DNA of 64,000 nucleotides from Ophioderma brevispina (lineage: Eukaryota; Echinodermata; Ophiuroidea; Amphilepidida; Ophiodermatidae): NCBI GenBank assembly GCA_023653785.1, contig JAMKCH010035058.1:50140-114139 (forward strand). The letters run 5' to 3'. Shown piece after piece: positions 12,801 to 25,159 of the stretch. Within the stretch, counting starts at the first letter, position 1; each line of letters opens with the position of its first letter. The notes beneath the pieces are model-generated. The model did no database searches. It was not told the DNA's origin and saw only the letters and a program-made list of their open reading frames with translations. The position numbers were made by a program, and so were the translations under genes.

Positions 12801-15020
12801 CTAGTACCGCTAAACGGGGCCCCTGGACCCCACCCGTGCAGAGCTTTCCGGTTTGCGCCCTTGTGTCACTGTAAAAGCACTGCGGTGGTGCAGTTTGGTT
12901 AGAACAATCAACCAAGAAATGGGCACTCGACTTAGAAAAGTTTTAATGCCCTTAATTCAGGCCCGAACGCATGCGTTAGTTGCATGGTTTAGACGCCTAC
13001 TACCCTTCAAAGGACTTCCCTTGTATGCGCAAGAACATCTTCAGTTGTAACAACCCCCCCTGACAAAATGTCTAGCGACGCCTGACCACACATTGGACCA
13101 TTGAAAACTCCAAAACGACGCAACTTTGGGTAAGGTGTTGTGTCTTTCGGGCGCGTTTATATCGCACCATTTTTACAGCTTATGACAAGCGAGGAGGATA
13201 AATGTGAAAGTGTAAGAGCAATGCAACAAAAGTCTTTAGAAAACTTCAAAATTATCGGACTTTGGTACAATACTGATCGAAAAAAACATGCCGAGATACT
13301 CTTTTGACGAAGGATATATGACACGCTATCCAAACTTTATTTTAGGGAGTCGTACTTTCAGTGAAAGTATGGTTCTTCCCTTTAGAATTGAAGTGTATAG
13401 TGCTTTGAACCTTTTGTTGTATCTCCTGGCAGATTGGACTTACACGTACCCCGTTGCCCATTTAACAGTATCGTGAGAGGGGGGGGGGGTCAAAGGGGGT
13501 AATTGACCCGGACCCGGGGTCCTAGGGGGCCCGGGGTCCTAGGGCCCGTAAAAAAATAAAGGTTAAGCCCTGGGGTTGTGACAAACATAGAGAGGGAGAG
13601 AAATGAGGGGATAGAGGAGAGGAGAGAGGGGGAGCGCGATAGAAAAAGAGAGCATTGGCGGATACAAGGGCCGGTTCCCTCTCTCCTGCGACAATGATAC
13701 CTACTTACGTTGAGAAAATACTCTGTAACACACAGAAATTTCCAATGTGTCTATCGCGCATACACGCGTTAATACATTTAGTACAGGGCCTCTCTTGTGT
13801 TTGAGAAATTACACAAAACAATTATGATTTTTGGTTTATTCAAACGGGTGGTCATGAATTGTGAAGTGGACTACATACCAAATTTCAATGTTCTCTATCA
13901 AATATATTTTTACAGAGAAAATGTGTTTTGGAAGTGTATTGCAAGGGTTCTCGCTTTGTGCCTGCACCCACCCCGGGCCGCTTCATTATGAACTCTCCAT
14001 GAACACTTTTTATATTATTATTGGAAAAACAAAAACTAAATACCATCAGCTAATTTACTTTTAAAAACCGTTTATCATACCTCATCATTCAAACAGTAAA
14101 CACTTACAAATTTCTATTTGTTTCTATCAAATTTTCATGATAAATGGTTTGGAACATTTCAGGCGTACGCACCCACCCCATGGGCGCCTCTATAAACAAC
14201 ATATGAAAATTCAAACAAGAACACCCATTAAGTTCCATCGATCAATGCATTATACAGCTCCCCACCCCCATGCGCCGCGTCATGGCACGTTTTCGCAGCA
14301 GTTAGACAAACGAAGTTGTAAAAGGGGGCCCGTAACTCCAAGGGTTCTCCCCGGGCCCTAAATTTTTCTCGGCGGCCTGCACATTGTAGGGAAATGGTTA
14401 TGTTGCTATATATCGTGTCAAATGCACGACACACACTTGTTTGTTGAACATCAGTGATTACATGTGTTGTCACTGCCAGAAAAAATATCTCACGGATATA
14501 GAACCATGAAAAGGGTACAATGTTTGGGGAATATGTTAAAACGCGTTTCATTTCTCTCCTCCTCTCTATCTCGTTGTCTTATTCTTCTTCAGCTTCTCTC
14601 TCTCTCGCTCTCCTCTCCCGTCTTTCTCTCTCTTACGTTCTCTCTCTCTCTCTTCATCTAAATATCTTGATCTTTTGAAAATCGGAATTGATACTCCAAA
14701 TATCACCATTTTTATAATAAATAGTAAATCCTTTTTTTCTTTCAGAAAGGAGAAGGGATAAATCGAGACACGAACATGCTACTTTATATAACGTGTTCCA
14801 GTGATCTTATATGGATACCGTTCCCCATTTCTCTATTAGTTTTTGAGCTATTATGGTTTTCTTTCCTGAATGAGTCTCATTCCTGAATGCGATTTGAGGC
14901 TAGAGACTAGGGCGTATTCTCGATACGTTGGTTAGACCTTAGGAAAGCTTATTGTTTATGTTTACCCTTGGATTTTAGCAGGGTTGTTTTGTGGGGGCTC
15001 TGTTGTCTTACGCTTGTTTC
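12801..15020. other. No gene recognised; low-complexity patches
   Basis: Contains a GC-rich hairpin-prone block at 13510-13545 with two copies of CCCGGGGTCCTAGGG, a GA-rich patch at 13585-13655 and a CT-rich patch at 14545-14660. The remaining ORFs are short and have no recognisable domain. Confidence 0.5.
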
Positions 15021-15029
15021 ATTGAAATT

Positions 15030-15450
15030 CTATGACCATGCTCTCCGCCCCGTACCCACGGTTGTTTTGTTTTGTTCGCTAATGATCCGTACCTGCATTC
15101 AGGTCCGCCACCCACACTACAAGTCATACCTACTATATCAATGTACAAAAAGTTCAAAAACATAACCCTGGTTTACTTTGCCGACATCAATTTGTGCATG
15201 ATGCGAGAAAAAGCCACAGATTAAAACGACAACACGAACATCTTGTTTTTGAGGTTTATGGGAATATTACAGCATACCCTGAAACCAACGCTTGATTGAT
15301 TCAACCGTAATGAAGACTGACAGGAAAGAAAATATGCGTGAGTTCATCCCACATTGGAAGTAGTGATAAATTGACGGTTTGTGCGAGGCCCTAATGGTAA
15401 TAGAGTTCGCCCCTGATGTTTGTGTAACACTTAAGGTGGACAAGGTCTCC
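15030..15450 (+). repeat. Dispersed family D, copy 1
   Basis: Related to 32640-33050. Shared blocks are 'aacacgaacatcttgttt', 'gaatatt.cag.ataccctg', 'gcgtgagttcatccca', 'ttggaag.agtgat' and 'tgcgaggccct'. Strongest similarity is in the last 200 bp. No coding sequence and no terminal repeats recognised. Confidence 0.75.
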
Positions 15451-15479
15451 CTTACTCCCATACCCAGACAACATTACAG

Positions 15480-15780
15480 TCTTGGCCCAAGATAAGCCCA
15501 ATATTGAAATTTTATTAGCCCAATAATGGCTTACAATATTGTACCAAGATTATTTGCTCATGGGCCCTAGGCCATGCGACCAATATTGGCCCAATACAAT
15601 AAAAGGGTCAATAAAGACGCCCACCCTTAGCCCAATTTACTCTGATCAACATTGGACCAATTTTTGCCAAAATTATTTCTGACGGGAATTAATTGGGCAT
15701 CCATTGTATTCCAATATTGAGTTACTTGAGCAAATGTTGGGCAATAATATTTCAAGGCTAAATCAATGAAAATATGAGCA
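15480..15780. repeat. Degenerate GCCCAATATTG repeats
   Basis: The words GCCCAATATTG, TTGGCCCAA and close variants recur in both orientations roughly every 20-50 bp. The core AATATT is palindromic, so the array can fold in many ways. Similar words reappear at 16074-16150 inside the neighbouring element. Confidence 0.65.
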
Positions 15781-15821
15781 ATAATTGCCACTTAATCAAA
15801 AATTGCATTCACTACATATTA

Positions 15822-16948
15822 CACGTGTGTCCCAAAAAAAACGCAAACACTGGGGCAGGCATGACCAATAAGTTTGCACACAAAAGCAATGTGACTACGT
15901 ATTCTCTGTTTGTAAGGTAAGATGGCAGATGTTACACTAAATTCCTGAAAAGTTATAAAAGGCAGAGTCAATTAGTTTTTAAGATATCACCCCAACAATC
16001 AAGGAACCCCCCAGAACCACATTTTACAAAAAATTGAGGAGCTGGGAAACACAAGACTGGCAAGAAGAACAGAATGGGCCAACTTTACAATATTTGTGCC
16101 AATCGCCATTTACTTGCCCAATTTCTTGCAGCAGAACGACGCACTGGGTCAATGACTGCCATTGACATTATTATTATTAAAACCGAGATATAAAACATTA
16201 ATTTATTAGTGATAAATTATGTTTCAAGGAAGATAAAACTATGACGAAGTCATTAACAAACTCCACATTACATTAAAATGATTAAATGCGTGGCGGCTGC
16301 AACTTGCTTATTACTAAAAAATAATGTTACATTCTCAACTTATGAAAGTAAAAACCATGTTTCAACACAAAAACTCAATAACAATATCAGAATATTAATT
16401 TTTGTCATGAAAAGTTTGGGTTAAGATAACTCTGGGTGCCGCCACAAAATGATGATGAATGATTAGCTCTAATCCAATGGTACCCCTTGATGCAATTTCG
16501 ATGCAGTTTAAGTTTCGATTTTAATTTACTAAAAATAAAATGTTTTAAAGCTTTTTAAGGTGTTTAAAATGCAGTTTTTAACTGTTAGTACCAATGGAAC
16601 CATTCATACGTTAATTTTTTTCATATGTTAATATTTGTTGCAGCACTGTCTTTTAAAAAGGGGAAAAATGTGTGGTTGGGACTTAGAGAATTCATATTGT
16701 GGTCTGGGCGCAAAACGTACAATGCCTTATTTGTAGATGAGTAGCGCTCAATTGGTTAAATGGGCCCTGCAGGTTACTGATTCTGCGGGTCATATCTTAA
16801 AAACTATGACTCTACCTTTATGAACGTTTCAGGGACATTAGCTAATAGTCCCATCGGACATTTACAACAAAGGCTAAGTAGTCACGGATTTTGGTTCAAA
16901 AATTATGGTGCCTGCCACCACGTGTTGCGGTTTTTTGGAGACACACGG
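15822..16948. mobile_element. Long-TIR mariner-type element, non-autonomous
   Basis: Bounded by TA at 15820-15821 and 16949-16950, the target duplication expected of Tc1/mariner elements. The left end begins CACGTGTGTCCCAAAAAAAA. The complement of the right end begins CCGTGTGTCTCCAAAAAAC. Inverted similarity continues inward about 190 bp: left 15940-15985 pairs with right 16785-16845 around 'gatatcttaaaaact'. About 1.13 kb with no transposase frame, so it needs a transposase supplied elsewhere. Confidence 0.75.
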
Positions 16949-16950
16949 TA

Positions 16951-19360
16951 TAGGACTGCCATTCCCTCTTGACACAGGGAAAGTGGGTGCATTTAATACG
17001 ATTTACAAAGGTACTGAAGGAAGTTATACAAAAAGTGTGAACATGGGATAATTACCTTTTTCTGACATGTACTTTATTGGTGTGGTATATATAGTTGAGT
17101 TAAATATGGTGTGGTTACATTGCTTACCTAATGACAAAACTATCCTGAAAATGATCAACAAAGCATCATACTCATGATATTAGTGATGAAACAAAAAATT
17201 GCATATATCACTTCAGAAAAAAAGAATGTCAAAAACATTAATCATCTTTGCCTGGAAAAAAAATGAGATGTCATTGAGACACGCCCACACTTCACAATAT
17301 TGGATTGTGTTAGCGGTGTGCCTTGAACAACTTGAAGGACGACGAAGCAAATGCCGATTGATAAGGGCGCACCGCACCAAGAATCTCCCTTGAAATACAA
17401 TTCGAATGCCATTAATTAATAAGTTCGTTTTTTCGACCCCACGTGAATTTTGATGTTTTGAAAGAAATTCTTATATCAATAAAGATGGAAATTTGTTAAA
17501 AATCTAAGTATTTGATCCCGTACAGGAGATACAATTTTGAAATAATGAAAGTTGACACCGCCACCCCACTTTTTCAACCACGGATTTGTAAATTCTCTTG
17601 ACGGCATTCCGGGCCACGGGTTTTACTTCCGGAGGCCTCTTTTCCGTGCCATATTCCAATTCTTGTTTTTCCCGATTTTCCAAGCTCAAGTATTGACCAT
17701 TGTCGACAATATTTCATTTTAAACATTAACAATCAAGCGATACTTCGTACCATGCCCCGCCGCCCACCGATTTGCTTACAGCCGATCTTATGATTTTTTA
17801 CCAGGAACTACCCACCAAAACGTGGAGCCGATTTAGATAATGTTCGCCCATAAGGTTTCTTGATCCATTTCTCTAGAGATCACAACATGAATCTTTCAAA
17901 GAATGTTGCCCAATTTTTGAAATAATTCTAGTGTAGATTTTAAAAAGCCATATGAACAGCCGATAACCACTATTTTGAGCGATGAGCAAGCTTATCTCTT
18001 CTCAACTTTTTTAACTATATCACCCTCACTGGAGACCGGTTCCCAAAGGGACTGCACAATGTCTCCCACATTGTGTTGTTATGCCGGAGGCGGAACCGGG
18101 GAGCGAAGGACTTAACTACCATTACACCCATCGTGGAGTGATTTAGTGTGTGCGACCTCTTATAATTCTCCTACATATCGCCAAGGACGACTTTTGGTTG
18201 GCGGCGAGACTTGAGTTCTTCCTTACAATTTAGGGAGAGAGAATATTGGAAGAAGACGCGTGAAACACTTGGTGCTATATTCACTCTGCCTGACACTTGA
18301 TCACAATTCTCCCTACTTACCTGGTGATTGCCCTGACGCGCCGTGACGCGCCGTGAGTATTCGGCACAAGAGCCACATACATGTTGTTGGTATTTGGATC
18401 AATCTTGTTTTTAACGCAGTCGGCCGCACACAGAGATTTGTATATAGTGTATAGGAGTTTCGAATCCCTTTAGTATATTCGTCCAAGAGAGAAAATCTAT
18501 TCACCCAAAATGAGGCAGCCCACTTCTCAAAGCACCTTTAATTACAGGTAGTGTGTCATGTTTTATTGAATCGAAAGTAATTTGTCGAAGAAAATAAAAT
18601 AAATTTCCACGCTATTGATCAACCGTGATCAGTTCACGTGATGTTTGATATCCAGTGACAATTGGTTTCATTTAGGAGGCTTAGTTTTGTCTAAAGACCT
18701 AGTTTTCATGACCAGAGACATTGATTGCAACTCACCTTTCCACCTTTATTGGGCGATGACGACTGCGCCGCCGATACAAAGTCGATATAATTTAAAATGC
18801 ACTGAAATAACTTGCGGTTAGTAGCCCCGACAAAATCAAAGCAGTCTGCGAAACCGACGGAGTTGCAGGTTATTACGCATACTTTGACAAAAACATGCCG
18901 TCGGGCAGGCCGCCACTAGATCAAATGTTTTGATTCGTTGAGTGTTGATTTCAATACGTTATGAGGCCATCAAAATAAAGCGATATTTTAAGGTGTCAAA
19001 TAGCGAGTTGTAAATTGTTTCACACGTTATTTTTAACCTTTTGCCCGCTCATGGCCTTATGAAATCATCTTTACAGTTAATCTTTTCGTCGATACTGACG
19101 GTCGAAGTAAACGTGCGGTTGGAAAATGCTGTGATTTAAATTGTAAAAACACCAATTGCCCCATAGTTACGTTGGTGTATGATTATCAAACGTGATCTGA
19201 ATAAGTAAATCAAAATAAAAGGGAAATTACGTAGCTAAGAAGAAGAGATAGTGTTTTTTTAATGAAAAACTATCTAGCGATTTAAAAAACAAGAAAGGAA
19301 TTCATACAAAAAACACACTGCGAAAATAAAGGGCTGGTATAATAAAAGGTTAGAACAATA
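16951..19360. other. No gene recognised
   Basis: Unassigned DNA. At about 18332-18352 a 10 bp word GACGCGCCGT is tandemly doubled. No open frame here has recognisable features. Confidence 0.5.
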
Positions 19361-19387
19361 TTTATATAATATAATATATATATATAC

Positions 19388-19421
<34 letters not shown>

Positions 19422-19443
19422 TATATAATATATATATATATAT
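19361..19443. repeat. (TA)n microsatellite
   Basis: About 80 bp of almost pure TA/ATAT. It can extrude as a cruciform and is prone to assembly error. Confidence 0.95.
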
Positions 19444-19769
19444 GTTTGGACATCGCATTTGTTAAACTATAGTTCAATCCCGTGAGATCCACCACTTTTG
19501 TTACAGTATTATTACTTGATATAGCAGGACCTATGAAGAAAATCAAATGCAAATATGTATTCGTTTTTGGCTTTTCTTAAAAATGTCTCTGATTGGTTCA
19601 AAACCCTACGGAATAACTAATCAAAATTAACCAGATAGTATCAGGGGCTTACAAGAATAATACAAAGGATGCATTGTAGGTATTCCACAAGGATCACACT
19701 GACATTCCCTCGAGCACTCGTTCTTATCAATTTTAATAAGCTTTTCATTTTCCTACACTCCCCGCGATT

Positions 19770-19930
19770 AGGAAAGCATTTTTCAAGGTACACAGTATCT
19801 TCAAAACATGTGACTCTCTGGAGTGACACTTTCTTTAGATAGGAATCAGTACTATTCCAAGAATTGACAGGTTGCCAGTTGTGATCCGTAGAGTGGACAA
19901 TGCCATCACACTACCTCAACATTTGAGTCC
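19770..19930 (+). repeat. Dispersed family E, copy 1
   Basis: Matches 40450-40610: 'ttcaaaac', 'ctttagatag.aatca', 'ttccaagaat', 'acaggttgccagt' and 'ctacctc'. Unclassified and non-coding. Confidence 0.65.
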
Positions 19931-20227
19931 CCCTTTGTTAAAGAAATCAACGCAATATTAAAGGTGCATTTTGTGATTCTAGCACATGTATTTTTGTTTA
20001 TGATTAATCAGGTATCCTCAAAAAAAGTTATTTTCAAAATTTGAGTTGATTCTGATGTTACTTTTTGATGTTATGAGCGAATAAATACAAAATTACAAAT
20101 TTCTTCCGAGGAGATCGAATGTCCATGTGAGATTAAGCACACATACTATATTTGGGCAAGCGGTTCAAATGATATAAAAGTATCACTTTCTTTGAGGTAT
20201 ATTGAGGGACGAGGCTGTGGATCACGA

Positions 20228-20330
20228 AATGCCCTTTAACACTTAAGTGTAAAAGATCTTCCACACTCCCATTAGTGTATAAGGGGGGAGGGGGGTTACA
20301 TGGACCCCCACCCTCCAAAAACCACTTTGC
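20228..20330. repeat. G-rich element end
   Basis: Begins with AACACTTAAGTG (the core CACTTAAGTG is a perfect palindrome), then a G-rich stretch at 20281-20296 and 'acatggacccccac'. These are the terminal features of the element at 22183-22463. A matching opposite end was not found, so this may be truncated. The remainder to 20980 is AT- and T-rich with no gene. Confidence 0.5.
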
Positions 20331-20984
20331 CCGTGGATTTCTTTACTCTTTGATGGGTACATTTTTTCAGGGAAAAAATGAACATTGGTTGTACCGATAC
20401 AAAATGGCTGTCCAAAAACGATTTTTACAACGCGCACCCAATTATCCCGCCTAAAAATGAAAAACCACTTTCACGAAGGACCTTTTCCATATAATTTGGC
20501 TCATAATAGGAGAACATTTATATTGCTGAAATAAAAATTTACAAAAGTTACTCCAATACGATTTAAGCTGCAAAACAAATTTTGAATAGGGCCACCAAAA
20601 TGGTTAATTATGCTAATTAGCATAATAAAATAGCAGAAAATGCAAAATCATCATCTTGATGATCTTTGCGACGGCATATTCGGATTAATACATTGGTAAG
20701 CATTTTAGATATGCAAGAAAAAAAAATGGAAAACATGGGTGCGTTTCTTTCTGGAAATGTCTCTTTAAGTATTTTTTGTTTGTTTTTTTATTTGGTTTTA
20801 TTTATTTATTTTTATTTTTTGTATGTATATATATATTTTTACTTATACCAATTTGCAGAAATAGCTAATCTAAAAAGGCGAAGGGGCTACGAACTAAATT
20901 ATTCGGTATAAAAGTGTTCGTCTGATTATTTAACAAACAAGCAAATGCCACACGACATTTGCATCCCAGGCCATATATATCATC

Positions 20985-21320
20985 AAATATGCGCCATACA
21001 TAAATGCAAGCACTTCATTAGGGCAAAGGCAAAACAGTCTCAGTATGCTCATCTGATTTCTCAAGTATTACAAATACATTGACGCGGTGCTTGGTTACAG
21101 TTCATAAGAAATAACAATAATGATATTGATAAATGCAATTGCATTGCACTGGAATACTTCTTGTGCAGTTCATGTATTCACGTAAAAAATTACGAGATTT
21201 CAGAGGTCTAAAATGTCATCTAGCGAAATAGCATTGGATTGCAGACATTGACATTTTATCAATAATATAAGTTGAAAAGCGAAAGACATAAAGAGATCTG
21301 ATGATAATTTCATTTTTTTT
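20985..21320 (+). repeat. Dispersed family C, copy 2
   Basis: Partner of 5440-5840, same orientation, with blocks in the same order and several small indels. Confidence 0.75.
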
Positions 21321-21429
21321 TAAAATCCAAACTTACTTATTAACAGATAAGTGACCGAATCAAAGAACGATAGCCCTTTTTTCTGATAAATGTGCATACA
21401 TACCAAAGGTTTGATGTAAGCGCAAGGCT

Positions 21430-21530
21430 CGCTTGAATTTTCCGTCTCTTTGCCCAATTTTCGTGTGTTTTGAAAACAATATTTTCCCCTAATTTGCAGC
21501 CGAAATAATAAATTTCATTTTTATTGTTGA
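21430..21530 (+). repeat. Dispersed family F, copy 1
   Basis: Matches 52105-52200: 'ttttgaaaacaat.ttt.cccctaatt' and 'atttcatttttat.ttgat'. Flanking similarity is weak. The stretch 21540-22180 holds only a short ORF with no recognisable domain. Confidence 0.5.
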
Positions 21531-22182
21531 TTTGTGGTTGTCTTATGATCCTTCGAATGCCGTATAAATTTCGTGCATGGGTTTTTTTAAGTAGTGACGT
21601 TTCGCTTCCTAACAGACCTAACAGGAAGATTTCTCACACTGATATGGCAGCTGATCCTTGGTGACTTGGTGACGTCATGGTGTGATGACATCCCTCTGGA
21701 CCAGCTGATCATAAAGATGACTAAGTTGGTATGCCCTCTCGTCAGCATTCATCAGGTTCCTTCTGTGATCTAGACTTCCTTTTCTCTTCTCTTTATCTAG
21801 ATGGCTTCTTGAGTATCTGGCAGTTTTATAATTTTCATTTTTTTAAGAATGCTGCATTCCTCCCAGTTTATGAGATGTTTCTCATTGGCGCCATGATCCG
21901 CTACTGCCGATTAAGTCTGTTTGGTGCCAAGTGCAAAGAAATTCACGAGAGCTACCAAATTATTTACAATAGGCGGACATTTAAAAAACATTGACTGCTA
22001 TACATGTATGTTGCACTATTATCAGCATACAACAGACAATAGATGATTTTTTTAAATAAAGAGTTTTTTAGTGGATATGGCAATTTAGTCATGTTTTAAA
22101 TGTTTAGTAAAGTGGCCGTGAGAAGTAGTTCTTAATAGAGTAACTTATTTCTTTTATATATTTATTTTATTATTTATATATT

Positions 22183-22463
22183 TCACACTTAAGTGCATAA
22201 GGGGGTGGGTCCATGTGGACCGTGGATTTCATTTTCGCGCGCAATGTATTAACGCAACTTATTTTGTCCAAGATTTTGTGTAATTGCCTAAATATCAGTT
22301 GCGCATATTTTTGTAGAAAAAACATCGTCATAGCTTTTTATACTCATTAGCTTAAACTGCATTTTGGCAAAGTGTTTTTTTAGAGATTGGTGTCCATTTG
22401 GACCCCCCATGCACCAAGGAGGGGGGGGGGGTGCAGAAGAACGTATTCACTTAAGTGTTAATT
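22183..22463. mobile_element. G-rich inverted-repeat MITE
   Basis: Left end: CACACTTAAGTG, then a G run and GGTCCATGTGGACC, itself a palindrome. Inverted right end: AACACTTAAGTG with a C run and GGTCCAAATGGAC on the complement. The internal 200 bp are AT-rich without an ORF. The element at 60534-60775 has similar architecture. No clear target duplication could be fixed. Confidence 0.6.
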
Positions 22464-22594
22464 TTATATTTATTTACATCCTTTTAGGATTGTGTACGTA
22501 CCTAAGTAATCCTCTTCCTGAACGCCAACTAAATCGTGGTAAAAATCTGTTCCATGTAGTTATGAAATTAACGACTTTCCCCATGTTTTTTCCT

Positions 22595-22690
22595 TTATTT
22601 GTTTCCGCCACCAATGACATTCTGGGATAATCTGAGACGATGTCTATGTTAATTGGTTAGTCACGATTAGATTAACTCCAATCAGTCTTC
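22595..22690 (+). repeat. Dispersed family A, 5' fragment
   Basis: Matches 8860-8950: 'gccacc.aatgacat.ctgg', 'atctgagacgat.tc' and 'gattagatt..at'. Only the first 100 bp of the family is present. Confidence 0.6.
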
Positions 22691-22833
22691 CGGTTGCTAC
22701 CCTAAAGCGTCTTGTCCTTTATAGAAAATCGATACTGTCGCATAACAGGACGCGGCCGTCCGTAAATGTTATTTCGTGTATTAACTTGAATGTGAAATAT
22801 TCTGAAAAAAAATATAATTCGTCGCCTGAATCT

Positions 22834-23625
22834 AAGACCAACGTAAGTGTATCTTGTCTAATTTTACAAGAAGAACAATTTTGTGTTTCTATTGGCTTCT
22901 ATACGTTGTGTGTCCATAATTATAGCAGGTAATAAAATAGGAATTGTACCTGAATGATAAAAATCAAATACTTTCTCCTTGATAAACGTAAATAAATATT
23001 ACAAAAGGAGAGAACGTAAGTGAAATCAGTATTTTCTTGTTAAAGCAAGACCAACGTAAGTAGTACTCAGTGGCGTAACAAGCCTGACGACTTTGGCCGG
23101 GAAAAAATTTGCAAAAACCATGCTAAATCAGCCGTTTTTTAGCCCTTTGACCGGGAAAAATTGGCCTTTTGACCCCCCTGAGCGGGAAAATTTCCCAAGA
23201 CGGAAATTTGCCCCCTCAGAGCGGGCAGGCCCGTTACGCCACTGGTAGTACTTATGTTGGTCTTGCATTAAACATTTTGTCCCCTCCCAGTGCAAGACAA
23301 ACGTAAGTGCAGCACGTACGTTGGTCTTGCACTTAAAAGGGGCAACTTGTTTAATCAAGACCAACGTAAGTGTCCACTTACTTTTGGGTCTTGCACTGAA
23401 CAAAAAAACAATGATGGCACATAAGGTAAATGGCACTAACGTTTGTCTTGCAGTAAACGAACAAAAAAAAACGCACGCACATACGTTTATCCTCCTTTTT
23501 CTAATTCACTATTTTTAACACTTACATATCTTCACACATAGTTTAAATTATCAGAATACCTCTTCTTTTAAAAAAATTCACCAACAACTCCATTTCGACC
23601 AAATCTCACTTACGTTGGTCTTGCA
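22834..23625. repeat. Palindrome cluster, TGCAAGACCAACGTAAGTG half-sites
   Basis: The 19 bp word TGCAAGACCAACGTAAGTG or its complement, with few mismatches, occurs at about 22834 (+), 23045 (+), 23250 (-), 23291 (+), 23314 (-), 23356 (+), 23376 (-), 23435 (-) and 23607 (-). Three neighbouring pairs are head-to-head and make near-perfect palindromes of about 40 bp: 23290-23332, 23355-23395, and 23045-23267 once the hAT-type insertion is removed. No ORF is shared by the cluster. It could be a subterminal binding-site array of a DNA transposon, a decayed palindromic satellite or a regulatory array. The sequence does not decide. Confidence 0.75.
23068..23244. mobile_element. hAT-type MITE, 177 bp
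   Basis: Inverted ends of about 19 bp: left CAGTGGCGTAACAAGCCTG, right complement CAGTGGCGTAACGGGCCTG. It is flanked by a perfect 8 bp direct repeat GTAGTACT at 23060-23067 and 23245-23252. Eight-base target duplications with CAGTGG-type ends are the signature of hAT elements. No coding capacity. It sits exactly at the centre of one palindrome of the surrounding cluster. Confidence 0.9.
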
Positions 23626-23717
23626 TTCGTTTGTAAAATCCGCATCTGTCCTTTAATCAAAAAATGCTAAATTCACACATTTTGCTGAGTGAATATGACA
23701 AAAACAATTAAAATTGG

Positions 23718-24034
23718 TTAAAGACACTATCAGTGATTTGCTAAATCAGCAAATCGAAAAAATCATCACAAATCAGATTTTTGCATGTATGTAACAAATA
23801 CAGGTATCCTAACATACCCGGCAAAAGATAAGACCAGAGTCATTATTGTCCGAACGGACACTACAACACGTAATTGAATGGCGAATCGTATATTGGAACA
23901 CTGCCGTTTTCTTCCTTTTCTGTCAATTCTACAGCTTCAAAGGTAACTTATGAGAATTCTACAGACTTATCCTTCACTTTGAAGCTATTCCTGCAAATTT
24001 CAAATATTTTTCAAATCACTGATAGTGTCTTTAA
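23718..24034 (+). mobile_element. TTAA-flanked MITE, family M copy 1
   Basis: Perfect 23 bp inverted ends beginning TTAAAGACACTATCAGTGAT. Each end carries TTAA, so the target may have been TTAA (piggyBac-like) or only TA (Tc1/mariner-like). 317 bp with no ORF. Three more copies in the window: 41163-41503 (same orientation), 50886-51194 and 57790-58154 (opposite). This copy has the best-preserved ends. Confidence 0.85.
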
Positions 24035-24299
24035 GGAAAACCAAAAATAAATCACTGAATTTTGAAGACCTTCCATTTTATGAAATTGGAGCTGAGAAAA
24101 GTCATTCAAGTTGTCGATTTGAGTGACTTATCGAATATCTTACAGTTTGAAATTCCCCATCGAGATAGCTAGTGATATTATGAAGTATACCCAAATTTAC
24201 AGTAAAAGTACACTTTGAACTGTTTTGTTACATATTTTCCCTATTTTCCCGTTGCTATGCATATTGGCACACGGTGTAATATCCCTATTTGGGTAGACG

Positions 24300-24433
24300 C
24301 TTCATATAGAAGTTCCAAATATAAAAATGAGGTATTGCCATTGATTTCGTCCTGCGCTACTGCACAACTTCATACAGCGCATGACGGAACCAATTGCAAT
24401 ATGGCATTTGCATATTTGGGACTATTATGTCTA
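24300..24433. mobile_element. Palindromic MITE, family P copy 1
   Basis: About 134 bp that is nearly one hairpin. The left arm 'ttcatatagaagttccaaat' with 'attgccattgatttcgtc' pairs with the right arm 'gacggaaccaattgcaat' and 'gggactattatgtcta'. A second copy with the same arms is at 43917-44052. Confidence 0.7.
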
Positions 24434-25155
24434 CTATTTTTTCTCTGTGCATAAAGCATTGATAACGTGAGTGGGTGGCTCGATTGAAAACACGTGAGGT
24501 TTTGTCCAATCTACATTCTGTAGCCATTGTCCGAGGCTTAGGGAACATGATGAAATGCAATTCCAGGGTTCGTTTTGCTGCCTCTCAGACGATCGATGCC
24601 CGGGGGAACCCCTTTTGCAAGTAAAAATGTATAACAGAAGAAATTCCGCAGATGTTGCACAAACGCTTTTTTAATGCTTATGGCATTTTATATCAGAGCA
24701 AACTAACCATAAATCTAAATTATTATAACATATATAACATATATAATATTGTAAAAAAATAATCATTTTGTAGCATTTCAATGTTGATATTTTTAAAGGA
24801 TATGGCAATAGAAATGGTATTATAATTGAAACTGTAATAACACAGAGTATATTTAGTCTTACAATCCCATACTTTACAAAAGTGTAATTTTCATATTTTA
24901 CCATGTTCAGAACATATAGAAAACCATAATAACATTTCCAAACGTTTTGATTACACTTGCAAAGAGACAATTGTTTCCCAACATTAGTTGTTACTTTTTA
25001 GCCAAAATCTATCATTTAATAAAATTTAAAATTGGTAAGCTGTTATAAAAAGGCTGTTACAAAATAACATAATGTTAAAATGTATTAAATCATGTTGTAA
25101 TATTTAGCATTTTTGTTAAAACATGAAAAATAGCAAGCTGATTCTATACCCAGCT
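24434..25155. other. No gene recognised
   Basis: Very AT-rich. A 99-codon minus-strand open frame at 24671-24970 is Tyr/Ile/Cys-rich, of low-complexity character, and shows no domain or splice context. Confidence 0.5.
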
Positions 25156-25159
25156 TTTT

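Noticed and set aside
16735..16795. tRNA-like 'gctcaattggttaaa' followed by a B-box-like word
   Set aside because: The B box is poor, no acceptor stem forms, and the site lies inside the long-TIR mariner-type element.
22834..23625. CRISPR-like array
   Set aside because: Repeats alternate in orientation, spacing is irregular, spacers are not of uniform length, and the genome is animal.
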